In this document: piece by piece, positions 7,117-15,179 of the stretch
Position numbering within the stretch: position 1 is the first letter of the stretch
Layout: each line of letters begins with the position of its first letter
NCBI GenBank assembly: GCA_009783695.1
Contig: WRCY01000023.1
Span: forward strand, 1 to 32,224
Source of the DNA: Oscillospiraceae bacterium
GTDB taxonomy: Bacteria; Bacillota; Clostridia; Oscillospirales; Ruminococcaceae
DNA length: 32,224 nt
Reading direction: 5' to 3'
Translations under genes and position numbers: made by a program
The notes under the pieces: model-generated
The model's input: the letters and a program-made list of their open reading frames with translations, nothing else
What the model was told of the DNA's origin: nothing
Database searches by the model: none

Positions 7117-7136
7117 GTTCCACGGGTTTTTATTTT
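7101..7136 (+). terminator. Rho-independent terminator of the NiCo riboswitch
   Basis: CCTGTGGGAC (7101-7110) pairs with GTTCCACGGG (7117-7126) over 10 bp including two G-U pairs, with a 6-nt loop, followed by TTTTTATTTT. It shares bases with the aptamer's 3' side, so metal binding would prevent its formation. Confidence 0.85.
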
Positions 7137-7159
7137 ATAAAAGAGACAAAGTTAAAATA

Positions 7160-7227
7160 AAATTTTTATGAATCGGGAAAACGTTGTTTTAATTTATCAT
7201 TAATTTAAGAAAGGACTTAATTAAAAT
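7160..7227 (+). promoter_or_regulatory. GGGAAAACG leader element of the CDF gene
   Basis: GGGAAAACGTTGTTTT forms a GAAAAC/GTTTT mini-hairpin. Weak AT-rich pairing surrounds it (ATGAAT with ATTTAT). The tail is AAGAAAGGACTTAATT, Shine-Dalgarno 12 bases from ATG. First G to ATG is 53 nt. It lies between the riboswitch terminator and the gene. The GKT frame here has an internal TGA, so no leader peptide is likely in this copy. Confidence 0.7.
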
Positions 7228-8130
7228 ATGACAAGAGAAGATATAAAACTGGCAAACAAAGTCGAAATCAGAACCGTAGTGATTAATTTTATACTGACAG
7301 CCGTTCAAATCGTAATAGGCATACTGGCGGGCTCCGCTGCGCTCGTTTCAAGTGCGATACATACACTGTCGGACGGCGCGACCACGATTATAGTAATCAT
7401 CGGCGTTAACGTTGCGGGTAAAAAGTCCGATAAATCACATCAGTACGGGCACGAGCGTTTTGAAAGCGTGGCGTCGCTGATTATGGCGATGATTTTAGCA
7501 ATCGTCGGCATCGGCATCGGATACGGCGCAGTCAAGGATATTATCGGCGGCGAGTACGAGCCCATGTCGATGGAAGTTGCCGCGCTTATCATTGCAGGGC
7601 TTACGATTGCGGCTAAAGAATGGATGTTTTGGTATACCCGCGCCGCCGCCAAGAAAATAAACTCCGGCGCGCTAATGGCGGACGCGTGGCACTCGCGTTC
7701 CGACGCACTGGCGACAACCGGCGCATTCCTCGGCATACTCGGCGCAAAAATGGGCTTTCCTGTATTGGACTCGGTTGCGGGACTGATTATCTGCGCATTT
7801 ATCATAAAAACTGCTTTCGATATTTTTAAAGACGCAACTAACCAGATGGTCGATAAGGCCTGCGACCCGAAAACCTTAGAGGAGCTTGAAGCCGTGATTT
7901 CAAAGCAGGACGGCGTAATGGGAATAGATGAAATCAAAACCCGCATGTTCGGCTCGAAAATCTTTGCCGATATTGAAATAGCGGCAAACGGCGAGCTTAC
8001 GCTGCACGAAGCGCACAAGATTGCAGAAAATGTACATGACGCGGTCGAAGCCGCATTCCCGAAAGTTAAGCACTGCATGGTTCACGTGAATCCGGCAAAA
8101 AATCAAACAGACGAACAGGAGCAGCAATAA
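7228..8130 (+). CDS. Cation diffusion facilitator (CDF) metal exporter, likely Co/Ni/Zn efflux
   Basis: 300 residues with six predicted membrane segments and a cytoplasmic C-terminal domain (about 205-295). Metal-site residues typical of the family are visible: HTLSDG in TM2, HSRSDA in TM5, and HQYGHERFES in the loop between. CDF proteins export divalent metals from the cytoplasm in exchange for protons. The NiCo riboswitch upstream points to cobalt or nickel as the controlling metal and probable substrate. The stop overlaps the acetyltransferase ATG by one base (TAATG), so the two are translationally coupled. Confidence 0.92.
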   Translation: MTREDIKLANKVEIRTVVINFILTAVQIVIGILAGSAALVSSAIHTLSDGATTIIVIIGVNVAGKKSDKSHQYGHERFESVASLIMAMILAIVGIGIGYGAVKDIIGGEYEPMSMEVAALIIAGLTIAAKEWMFWYTRAAAKKINSGALMADAWHSRSDALATTGAFLGILGAKMGFPVLDSVAGLIICAFIIKTAFDIFKDATNQMVDKACDPKTLEELEAVISKQDGVMGIDEIKTRMFGSKIFADIEIAANGELTLHEAHKIAENVHDAVEAAFPKVKHCMVHVNPAKNQTDEQEQQ

Positions 8131-8549
8131 TGTTTTCAATCACCCACGCGGCTTTACAAGACAAGCAATATGTTCATTCTGTCGGAAATTATCTGTCGGA
8201 AAGTGAATGTGAGCTAAAGATAAGGGACAAAAGATGTTATGTGCTGCGCGATGATGACAAGTTAATCGGGGTTATGCGTTACAACCTGTTTTTTGATTTT
8301 ATTCCCTTTATGACTTTACTGTATCTTGACGAGCCGTACCGCAGAAAAGGTTATGGTACAAAAGCTGTACTGCACTGGGAAAATGAAATGCGCTCGCAAG
8401 GCTACAAGATGATTATGACATCTACTCAGGTTGATGAGGACGCACAGCATTTTTACAGAAAGCTGGGATATAAGGATATGGGCTCCATTGTCATGGATAT
8501 ACCGCCTTATGAGCAGCCGCTTGAAATGTTCTTGGGGAAAGCTATATAA
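8130..8549 (+). CDS. GNAT-family N-acetyltransferase
   Basis: 139 residues. The acetyl-CoA binding motif YRRKGYGTKAVLHWEN, preceded by the LLYLDEPYR beta-strand, and the HFYRKLGYKDMG C-terminal motif mark a GNAT fold. The substrate cannot be told from sequence. It overlaps the CDF stop by one base and ends one base before the dnaE start, so it is probably made with both. Confidence 0.88.
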   Translation: MFSITHAALQDKQYVHSVGNYLSESECELKIRDKRCYVLRDDDKLIGVMRYNLFFDFIPFMTLLYLDEPYRRKGYGTKAVLHWENEMRSQGYKMIMTSTQVDEDAQHFYRKLGYKDMGSIVMDIPPYEQPLEMFLGKAI

Positions 8550-8550
8550 A

Positions 8551-11500
8551 ATGACTGATTTTGTACATCTGCATGTTCATACGGAATACAGCCTCCTTGA
8601 CGGCGCCTGCCGCATAAAGGAGCTTGTTCGCCGTGTAAAGGAGCTTGATCAGCACGCCGCCGCAATCACCGACCACGGCGTAATGTACGGCTGCGTGGAC
8701 TTTTACGCAGAGTGTATTCAAAACGGCATAAAACCTATAATCGGCTGCGAGGTTTACGTTGCACCCGCCTCGCGCCTTGAAAAAACCGGAGCGCGGAACA
8801 AGCCGCCCTATCATCTTGTTCTGCTTTGCAGGAGCAACGAGGGCTATAAGAATCTTGTAAAGCTCGTGTCGGACGCTTACATCGAGGGCTTTTACAGCAA
8901 GCCCCGCTGCGACAAAGAAACATTGCGGCGCTACAGCAAAGGTTTAATCGCGCTTTCCGGCTGCCTCGCGGGAGAAATCCCGCGTCTTCTTTACGACGGC
9001 AAATATGACGAGGCGGTTCTTATTGCCCGTGAATATAATGAGATTTTTGATGATTTTTATATAGAAATCCAGGACCACGGGTTAAAAGAGCAGCGTGAGA
9101 TTCTGCCGGACCTGTACAGGCTTTCGCGTGAAACGGGCATACCGCTTGTCGCCACTAACGACGCACATTACATTACAAAAGCCGACGCGCCTGTTCAGCG
9201 TATTTTAACCGCAATCGCGACTAATACGACCATAAACGAGAAGCAGCTCGGCTTTGAAACCGATGAGTTTTACTTGAAATCCGGCGATGAGATGGCGGCT
9301 TTATTTAAAGAAGAAGCGATTTTAAACACCGTAAAAATCGCAGAGATGTGCAATGTTACTTTCGAGTTCGGCGTGTATAAGCTGCCTTATTTCAAAGCCG
9401 ATAATGTTACTGACAATGCTGCGTTTTTAAAGTCGGAAGTGCAGAAAGGGCTCGTCAGGCGCTACGGCGGAAACTACCCGGAAGAAGTGCAGAGCCGTGC
9501 GGATTATGAAGTGTCGCAGATTGAGAAGATGGGTTTTACCGACTACTTTTTAATCGTTGCAGACTTCATTGCATACGCCCGCAGAAACTCTATCCCCGTT
9601 GGGCCCGGGCGCGGTTCGGGCGTGGGCAGCATAGCCGCATATGCCCTTGGAATCACGTCAATTGACCCCATGCGTTTCGGTTTGCTGTTCGAGCGGTTTT
9701 TAAACCCTGAGCGGATTTCAATGCCTGACTTTGATATAGATTTATGTTACCGGCGGCGGCAGGAGGTAATCGACTACGTGACCGGTAAATACGGCGCCGA
9801 CCACGTCGCGCAGATTATCACGTTCGGGACGATGGCGGCACGCGCGGCAATCCGCGATGCAGGGCGGGCAATGGGACTGCCCTATGCCAAGGTTGACAGT
9901 GCGGCGAAGCTTATCTCGTTCTCTGTGAATCCGAGTATTAAAGAAGCGCTGGTACAGCAGAAAGAGCTTTCCGATATGTACGAGCGTGACTCCGAAATCG
10001 CTTCGCTGATTAACACCGCCCTTAAAATCGAGGGTATGCCGCGCCACGGCTCAACTCACGCAGCAGGTATGGTAATTACGCGCGAGCCGGTGACGAATTT
10101 TGTACCTGTTCAAAAGGGAGATAACGATACTGCCGCCGGCGGCTCACCGGTAACGCAGTATGCGATGGGACATTTAGAGAACCTCGGACTGCTCAAGATG
10201 GATTTCCTCGGTCTGCGGTACTTGACGGTCGTGCACGAAACTGCACAGGCTGCGGGTATTAACGCAGACGCAATCCCCGAAGACGACGCGCAGGTTTACG
10301 CAATGCTGTCACGCGGCGGGACAAGCGGTGTTTTCCAGTTTGAGAGCGGGGGAATGACGAATCTGCTTGTTAAGCTTAAACCCGAAAGCCTTGAAGACCT
10401 GACAGCAGCGATTTCCCTTTACCGCCCGGGGCCGATGGCTTCAATCCCGCGCTACATTGAAAGCCGCCATAATCCCGATAAAGTCCGCTACAAGCACCCG
10501 CTTTTAAAGCCGATACTTAACATGACCTACGGCTGCGTGGTTTATCAGGAGCAGGTAATGCAGATTTGCAGGGAGATGGCGGATTTTTCCTACGGCAAGG
10601 CGGACTTGGTGCGCCGAGCCATGAGCAAGAAAAAAGCCGACGTAATGCAGGAAGAGCGCGATTCGTTCATAAACGGCGCAACTGCGAAAGGCGTTCCACG
10701 GGAAACCGCGCATGAAATTTTCGACGAGCTTGCGGGATTTGCGTCTTATGCGTTTAATAAGTCGCACGCGGCGGCATACGCATATCTCGCGTACCAGACG
10801 GCGTATCTGCGCTGTTATCACTTTAAGGAATACATGTCGCGCCTCATGACCGGCGTGCTTGAGCACACGAGCAAGCTGATTGAATACATTTCCGAATGTG
10901 AGCGGCAGGGCGTGAAAATCTTGCCGCCCGGCGTGAATGAAAGCATGCTTGAATTTTCATGTGAGGGTGATGGTATTCGTTTTGGCTTGCTGGCAATTAA
11001 AAACATCGGCGCGGGCTTTATCAAAGCTATTATTAAGGAGCGCGGGAACGGCTTGTTCACCTCGCTTTATGACTTTTGCAAACGGCTGCAGGGCGGAGAA
11101 TTAAATAAACGGGCAATCGAAGCTTTAATCAAGTCGGGGGCGTTTGACAGCTTTAATCACAACCGCCGCTCCATGTCAATGGTTTATGAGGAAATTCTCG
11201 ATAAGCTTTCGCGCAGCAGAGAAACGCCCGGGCAGCTGGACCTCTTCGGGCTTGCAGGCGACAGCGACTCCGATGTTTATAAAATGCCCGACATACCCGA
11301 ATTTGAAAACATGCAGCTTTTACAAATGGAAAAGGAAAGCCTGGGGATTTATGTTTCGGGGCATCCAATTGAGAAATACGACTCATACATTAAGCTTTAT
11401 GGTTTTACGCAAATCGGCGTAATCATAAATAATGCCGCGGACGGCGACAGTATCAGTATAATCGCCATGCTCGTTTCAAAAAAGCAGTTCATAACCAAGG

Positions 11501-11931
11501 CGGGGAAAGCCATGTGCTTCGCCGAATTTGAGGATAAGACGGGTAAAATCGAGACGATTATATTTAGCGATTTATACGAAAAAGAAGCCGCAAATCTTCA
11601 CACGGGCAGTATTTACGCACTTTTCGGGAGCATATCCACCAAAGAGGAGGAAGACGCGAAAATCATCGTCAAAAGGCTCGAAAACGCAGGGAATCTGCAA
11701 GTCCGGGAATACGATACTCTCTATATTAACCTAAATTCCTCCGAAACGGGCAAATTAGCGCAGGCTGTTGAAATTCTTCGAGGTTTCGCGGGTACGCAGA
11801 AAGCCCGCATCTGCTTCTCGGACACCCGCGAGGTGAAAATGCCGAAAGGCATTTCAGGTGTAAATATAACAAAGGAATTGCTTACAGCCTTAGAAAAATT
11901 ATGCGGAAAACCGAATATTAAGTTAAAATAG
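8551..11931 (+). CDS. dnaE: DNA polymerase III alpha subunit
   Basis: 1126 residues, replicative C-family polymerase. The start at 8551 gives MTDFVHLHVHTEYSLLDG, the canonical PHP domain beginning, with ITDHGVMYG soon after. Catalytic aspartates fit positions 393 and 395 (in PDFDID) and 551 (in KMDFLGL). The finger/thumb motif GPGRGSGVGS is present, as are YRPGPM and SHAAAYAYLAYQTAYL. An OB-fold lies near 970-1040. This is the DnaE type that clostridia carry beside PolC. An extra segment at about 526-534 (within DTAAGGSPV) is encoded by a palindromic repeat also found in plsX. No terminator follows before the pfkA promoter. Confidence 0.96.
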   Translation: MTDFVHLHVHTEYSLLDGACRIKELVRRVKELDQHAAAITDHGVMYGCVDFYAECIQNGIKPIIGCEVYVAPASRLEKTGARNKPPYHLVLLCRSNEGYKNLVKLVSDAYIEGFYSKPRCDKETLRRYSKGLIALSGCLAGEIPRLLYDGKYDEAVLIAREYNEIFDDFYIEIQDHGLKEQREILPDLYRLSRETGIPLVATNDAHYITKADAPVQRILTAIATNTTINEKQLGFETDEFYLKSGDEMAALFKEEAILNTVKIAEMCNVTFEFGVYKLPYFKADNVTDNAAFLKSEVQKGLVRRYGGNYPEEVQSRADYEVSQIEKMGFTDYFLIVADFIAYARRNSIPVGPGRGSGVGSIAAYALGITSIDPMRFGLLFERFLNPERISMPDFDIDLCYRRRQEVIDYVTGKYGADHVAQIITFGTMAARAAIRDAGRAMGLPYAKVDSAAKLISFSVNPSIKEALVQQKELSDMYERDSEIASLINTALKIEGMPRHGSTHAAGMVITREPVTNFVPVQKGDNDTAAGGSPVTQYAMGHLENLGLLKMDFLGLRYLTVVHETAQAAGINADAIPEDDAQVYAMLSRGGTSGVFQFESGGMTNLLVKLKPESLEDLTAAISLYRPGPMASIPRYIESRHNPDKVRYKHPLLKPILNMTYGCVVYQEQVMQICREMADFSYGKADLVRRAMSKKKADVMQEERDSFINGATAKGVPRETAHEIFDELAGFASYAFNKSHAAAYAYLAYQTAYLRCYHFKEYMSRLMTGVLEHTSKLIEYISECERQGVKILPPGVNESMLEFSCEGDGIRFGLLAIKNIGAGFIKAIIKERGNGLFTSLYDFCKRLQGGELNKRAIEALIKSGAFDSFNHNRRSMSMVYEEILDKLSRSRETPGQLDLFGLAGDSDSDVYKMPDIPEFENMQLLQMEKESLGIYVSGHPIEKYDSYIKLYGFTQIGVIINNAADGDSISIIAMLVSKKQFITKAGKAMCFAEFEDKTGKIETIIFSDLYEKEAANLHTGSIYALFGSISTKEEEDAKIIVKRLENAGNLQVREYDTLYINLNSSETGKLAQAVEILRGFAGTQKARICFSDTREVKMPKGISGVNITKELLTALEKLCGKPNIKLK
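10126..10151 (+). repeat. Palindromic 26-nt repeat inside dnaE (copy 1 of 2)
   Basis: The core GCCGCCGGCGGCTC followed by ACCGGT matches 22385-22410 in plsX at 24 of 26 positions. CCGGCG and CACCGG form an imperfect hairpin. It is in the same frame in both genes and encodes D-x-AAGGSPV. In DnaE it lies just before the VTQYAMGHLE segment, where other DnaE proteins have a short loop. Confidence 0.7.
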
Positions 11932-11941
11932 CTCAAAGCAC

Positions 11942-11970
11942 TTGACGTTTAATTACTAATGTAGTATATT
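11942..11970 (+). promoter_or_regulatory. Sigma-A promoter of pfkA
   Basis: TTGACG (11942-11947), 17-base spacer, TATATT (11965-11970), beginning 10 bases after the dnaE stop. Confidence 0.65.
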
Positions 11971-12007
11971 AATTATGGAAAAGTTTGAAAATGGAGAAGT
12001 ATTAAGT

Positions 12008-12076
12008 TTGAAACAAAATACAACTGAAACGGGGAAAACGCTGTTTTCATACACCTTTGGTGAAGAAAGGACTTAA
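12008..12076 (+). CDS. Possible 22-codon leader ORF upstream of pfkA (TTG start)
   Basis: A TTG, 11 bases after a GGAG, opens KQNTTETGKTLFSYT after the initiator, ending FGEERT-stop. The TAA lies 7 bases before the pfkA ATG. The frame shares GKT-LF and EERT with the leader of the DUF6440 gene. Weak start and short length keep confidence low. Confidence 0.3.
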   Translation: MKQNTTETGKTLFSYTFGEERT

Positions 12077-12083
12077 TGAAAAT
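12026..12083 (+). promoter_or_regulatory. GGGAAAACG leader element of pfkA
   Basis: GAAAAC-GCT-GTTTTC hairpin, then a second CACC-TTT-GGTG hairpin, then AAGAAAGGACTTAATG. First G of the GGG before AAAACG to the pfkA ATG is 52 nt; Shine-Dalgarno spacing is 12 bases. Confidence 0.75.
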
Positions 12084-13043
12084 ATGAAGAAAATTGGTAT
12101 TTTAACAAGTGGCGGGGACGCCCCCGGCATGAACGCCGCAATAAGAGCGGTGACGAGAACCGCTCTTATGCACGGCATGATGGTTATGGGCGTACGGCGG
12201 GGGTTTAACGGGCTTATTAACGGCGATATGCTCCGGCTCGAAATCCGCAGCGTTTCGGATATAATTCAAAGGGGCGGCACGATTTTATATACAGCGCGCT
12301 GCAATGAGTTCCGCTTTGAGGAGGGTTTGCAAAAAGCGAAAGCGACCTGTATTAAAGAGGGGATTGAAGGGCTTATTATACTCGGCGGGGACGGCTCGTT
12401 CAGGGGGGGCGCAGACTTGTCGGCGCGCGGGGTTCCCTGCGTTGCGATTCCCTGCACGATTGACAACGACATAGCCATGACCGAGTATACAATAGGTTAT
12501 GATACGGCGATGAATACGGCTATGCTGCTGATTGACAAGCTGCGCGACACCACGCAGAGCCATGACCGCTGCTCGGTGGTGGAGGTAATGGGGCGTCATG
12601 CAGGGCATATCGCGGTTAACACAGGTATCGCCACCGGTGCGACGCATATACTCACCGAGGAGGTGCCGTATACTGTTGATGATGTAATCGAACGTATTCA
12701 GAACACGCAAACCACGGGCAAGCACCATTTCATCATAGTTGTGTCTGAGGGTATCGGGAACTCGCAGGACATAGCCAAGAAAATCGAGCAGGCGACAGGC
12801 GTTGAAACCCGCGCGACAATCCTCGGGCACGTTCAGCGCGGCGGCTCGCCCACAGTGCGCGATAGGGTCGTAGCGAGCCAGCTCGGGCATTACGCAGTCG
12901 AGCTGCTTAGCCAAGGTTACGGCAACCGCGTCGTTGGTATGCGGCACGGCAACATCGTAGACTACGACATACAGGAAGCGCTGTCAATGAGGAAATCGTT
13001 CGAGAACGATTTGTTCCGCATAGCGATGGAAATCAGTTTCTAA
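12084..13043 (+). CDS. pfkA: ATP-dependent 6-phosphofructokinase
   Basis: It phosphorylates fructose 6-phosphate in glycolysis. 319 residues, the same length as the Geobacillus enzyme. Motifs: KKIGILTSGGDAPGMNAAIRAV (ATP site), GGDGSFRGG, CTIDNDIAMTEYTIGYDTA (catalytic Asp region), VVEVMGRHAGHIA and GHVQRGGSPTVRDRV (substrate/effector sites). I chose the ATG at 12084, since earlier in-frame starts lie inside the leader element. The stop TAA abuts a long inverted repeat and may be part of its flanking duplication. Own sigma-A promoter at 11942. Confidence 0.96.
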   Translation: MKKIGILTSGGDAPGMNAAIRAVTRTALMHGMMVMGVRRGFNGLINGDMLRLEIRSVSDIIQRGGTILYTARCNEFRFEEGLQKAKATCIKEGIEGLIILGGDGSFRGGADLSARGVPCVAIPCTIDNDIAMTEYTIGYDTAMNTAMLLIDKLRDTTQSHDRCSVVEVMGRHAGHIAVNTGIATGATHILTEEVPYTVDDVIERIQNTQTTGKHHFIIVVSEGIGNSQDIAKKIEQATGVETRATILGHVQRGGSPTVRDRVVASQLGHYAVELLSQGYGNRVVGMRHGNIVDYDIQEALSMRKSFENDLFRIAMEISF

Positions 13044-13201
13044 GGAATCGCCAACAAATAAACTTGACGTTTGCCTTGTATTTTTGCCACCATGCTGCGT
13101 TAAATTTTCCTTAAATATCGACGGATATTCGCGGAAAATTTGCCTTGCCTGCTGACAAAAATACGGCGGCAAACCTGTCAACTTTATTTATCGGCAATTC
13201 C
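13044..13201 (+). repeat. 158-bp imperfect inverted repeat (MITE-like), flanked by TAA
   Basis: The left arm (GGAATCGCCAACAAATAAAC...) and right arm (...AACTTTATTTATCGGCAATTCC) pair along their whole length with mismatches. They meet in AAATTTTCC...GGAAAATTT around an AATATC-gacg-GATATT core. The trinucleotide TAA is present directly on both sides, which could be a 3-bp target duplication; the left TAA is the pfkA stop. Transcribed, it would form one very long hairpin, so it may also act as a terminator. It has no ORF. Either a miniature non-autonomous element or an intergenic palindromic repeat. Confidence 0.7.
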
Positions 13202-13229
13202 TAACGGATTATCCGTTAAAAATAAAATT

Positions 13230-13342
13230 ACAGAGTAGGAATCCCTGCGTTCGGATTTATCCGAGGAGTGCCGTTTGAACGGAGAGTTGTCAGACGGACG
13301 AAAAGCATTTATGCTTGCGGTAGGTTTTCCGCATCTCGCTGT
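13230..13342 (+). ncRNA. Tetrahydrofolate (THF) riboswitch upstream of folT
   Basis: The segment has, in order, ACAGAGTAGG, TGCGTT, a GGATTTATCC hairpin, GGAGTG, CCGTTTGAACGG, GACGGACGAA, AGCATTTATGCT, GCGGTAGG and CCGCATCTCGCTGT. These correspond to the conserved AGAGUAG, GCGUU, ACGAA, GCGGU and CCGC elements I recall for the THF-I aptamer, with ACAG/CTGT closing P1. The downstream gene is an ECF S component of FolT type, the classic target. Assigned from memory of the motif. Confidence 0.8.
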
Positions 13343-13393
13343 ACATGATAATTAGGAATATAACTTCAGCGGAAATATCACCGCTTAGTTGAA

Positions 13394-13460
13394 ACAAATC
13401 CCGCCGCATACGCGGCGCAGCGCTCACGGCGTTTAAAACGCTGACGCGTTTTGGATTTGT
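13394..13460 (+). repeat. Palindromic multi-hairpin element between the THF aptamer and folT
   Basis: ACAAATCC (13394-13401) pairs with GGATTTGT (13453-13460). Inside are CGCCGC-ATAC-GCGGCG and a CAGCG/CGCTG stem containing GCGTTT/AAACGC. The layout (outer stem plus inner hairpins) resembles the element at 6863-6944. No T-run follows. It separates the aptamer from the folT ribosome binding site by about 150 bases. Confidence 0.55.
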
Positions 13461-13510
13461 CATGAACTATTTCTTCTTGTTGGTGTGCAAAAATTAAGGA
13501 GGAATGGTTT

Positions 13511-14155
13511 ATGAAGTTTTTGGCGATGTTCCGCGATTCCGCAAGGGAGTTAAAAAGTCCGAGGTGTCTGGCGACAACAGGAATACTATGTGCGCTTTTT
13601 GTAGTGCTGAACATTTTTGCGCCGGGGTTCGGCGAAACGCTGCGGATAACATTCGGTTATCTCGCGCTCGCGACAATCGGAATGTTGTACGGGCCGGTTG
13701 TTGCTGTTTTAGCGGCGGTTCCCTGCGATGTGCTTGTAGGATTTTTAGGGCCGTATGCAATGATTCCCGCATTTATTCCCAACAGAATGTTGGAGGGGTT
13801 TATTTACGGCATTTTCCTGTACGGGCTCGGTTCGCGCGGGACGGATAACAACCGGGGCGCATTATGGGCGGCATGGCAGGTAATGAGAATTACTCTGTCA
13901 AGATTTATAATAATGATGCTGTGTTACTTTATAATTAATTCTTTTATAGTTTTAATTTTTATTCTGCCGCCGGGCAGGGCGGCGGAAATAATGTCGGAGC
14001 AGTCGTTCTGGGCATGGGCATGGTTTCGTTCGGGATGGAAGAATATTGCGCAGCTTCCTGTTGACTTAGTACTGATGTTCACGCTGCTGCCTGTTATAAA
14101 CAAAGCCTATCAAAGGGCGCTGCGCGGCTTTAGCAGGGAAAGGAAGAGCGGATGA
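13511..14155 (+). CDS. folT: ECF transporter S component, folate (FolT-type)
   Basis: 214 residues with about five to six membrane segments. S components bind the vitamin in the membrane and work with a shared EcfA-EcfA'-EcfT module, which is not encoded here. TGILCALFVVLNIF, ITFGYLALATIGMLYGPVVAVLAAVPCDVLVGFLGP and the C-terminal RSGWKNIAQLPVDLVLM are typical of the FolT/QueT-like group. The THF riboswitch upstream makes folate the likely substrate. AAGGAGG lies eight bases before ATG. The stop overlaps proC by four bases (ATGA). Confidence 0.88.
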   Translation: MKFLAMFRDSARELKSPRCLATTGILCALFVVLNIFAPGFGETLRITFGYLALATIGMLYGPVVAVLAAVPCDVLVGFLGPYAMIPAFIPNRMLEGFIYGIFLYGLGSRGTDNNRGALWAAWQVMRITLSRFIIMMLCYFIINSFIVLIFILPPGRAAEIMSEQSFWAWAWFRSGWKNIAQLPVDLVLMFTLLPVINKAYQRALRGFSRERKSG

Positions 14156-14952
14156 ATACGTTAGGTTTTATCGGTGCGGGCAATATGGGATTGGCTCTTA
14201 TAAAAGGCTTCTCGGCGTCGGAAGAGGCGAAGGATACTCAGCTTTTTGTCTACGACGCGCTTGCCGAAAAGAGAGAAGAGCTTGTAAATGCCGGATTTTC
14301 CGTGCTTGAAAGCGAGATTGAAATCGCAAAAGCGTGCAAATATATAGTTCTCGCCTGCAAACCTCAGCAAGTAGCCGGGCTGCTTGAGGAAATTAAACCG
14401 CATTTAACAGCCGAAACCGTGCTTATATCGCTCTGCTCGGGTATTTCCGCCGAGTTTATACGCCGTATAACGGGTACGGATACAAAGATTGTTCTCGTCA
14501 TGCCGAATATGCCTGTGCTGCTTGGCGCGGGTGCAAGCGCTATGGCTTATGATGAAACAGCAAGCGGCGAAGAAGTCGCTTTTACACGCGCGGTAATCGA
14601 AAGCTGCGGTGCTGCTGAGGTTATTCCGCTTGACAAGATGAACGAAATCATTTGTATAAACGCAAGCTCGCCCGCTTTTATTTACCTGTTCTCGAAGTGC
14701 TTCGCGGATTACGCGGTCTCGCAGGGGATTGACGAAAAAGCCGCGCTCAATCTGTTCGCAAAGACGCTTACAGGCGCGTCGAAAATGCTGACCGATTCGG
14801 GCTTCGGCGCGGAGGAACTCATTGCGCAGGTGGCTTCAAAAGGCGGGACTACGCTCGCGGGGCTTGACGCGCTGCGCTCGGGAGGGTTTGAGCAAATCGT
14901 AAAAAGCGCCTGCGAAGCCTGTACAAAAAGAGCTTACGAGCTGGGAAAATAA
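14152..14952 (+). CDS. proC: Pyrroline-5-carboxylate reductase
   Basis: Last step of proline synthesis: NAD(P)H-dependent reduction of pyrroline-5-carboxylate. 266 residues. N-terminal Rossmann motif NTLGFIGAGNMGLALIKGF; VLACKPQQ; a VLVMPNMPVLLGAGASA segment; and the C-terminal signature region EELIAQVASKGGTTLAGLDALRSGGFEQIV. Overlaps folT by four bases, so the two are coupled, though no metabolic link between them is evident. No terminator follows; a TTGACA promoter begins 14 bases after the stop. Confidence 0.95.
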   Translation: MNTLGFIGAGNMGLALIKGFSASEEAKDTQLFVYDALAEKREELVNAGFSVLESEIEIAKACKYIVLACKPQQVAGLLEEIKPHLTAETVLISLCSGISAEFIRRITGTDTKIVLVMPNMPVLLGAGASAMAYDETASGEEVAFTRAVIESCGAAEVIPLDKMNEIICINASSPAFIYLFSKCFADYAVSQGIDEKAALNLFAKTLTGASKMLTDSGFGAEELIAQVASKGGTTLAGLDALRSGGFEQIVKSACEACTKRAYELGK

Positions 14953-14966
14953 TTTTTATAAACCTA

Positions 14967-14995
14967 TTGACAAATGGAAAAACATATGATATACT
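14967..14995 (+). promoter_or_regulatory. Sigma-A promoter of infC-rpmI-rplT
   Basis: TTGACA (14967-14972), 17-base spacer, TATACT (14990-14995). Confidence 0.75.
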
Positions 14996-15001
14996 GTACC
15001 A

Positions 15002-15179
15002 GTAAATAAAAAAGCAGAGATTTCTCTCACCCGCCGGTCAGCATTGTTTTGCCGCGGCAAAAGTGTCAAGTACTTGCGAGGTCGTTTACTTAGTCTTTTT
15101 CGGGTTTTACCCGTATATTTGATTATGTTGCGCTTGAGGAATTCTCGGGCGTTGTTTTATTAGCGGAGGGAGAGTGTAG
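15002..15179 (+). ncRNA. infC/L20-type leader RNA
   Basis: A leader of about 180 nt between the promoter and infC, with GAGATTTCTCTCACCCGCC near its 5' end, a TTTTGCCGCGGCAAAA palindrome, and a CGGGT-TTT-ACCCG hairpin followed by TATATTT. In Bacillus and relatives the leader at this place binds ribosomal protein L20 and controls the infC-rpmI-rplT operon. Assigned mostly by position and general resemblance. Confidence 0.55.

Noticed and set aside
7440-8078. Long minus-strand frame opposite the CDF gene
   Set aside because: Antisense shadow of a clear CDF coding frame; low-complexity composition and no sensible start.
8431-8550. Longer N-terminus for DnaE
   Set aside because: The extra 40 residues overlap the acetyltransferase gene in another frame; canonical DnaE starts at MTDFVHLHVHTEYS at 8551.
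11975-12076. 33-codon leader ORF starting at ATG 11975 before pfkA
   Set aside because: The ATG lies only five bases after the -10 box, at or before the expected transcription start, so it would not be on the mRNA. The internal TTG at 12008 is the only usable start in that frame.
12285-12947. 220-codon minus-strand frame opposite pfkA
   Set aside because: Complement of a well-conserved pfkA frame; no ribosome binding site and no recognisable domain.
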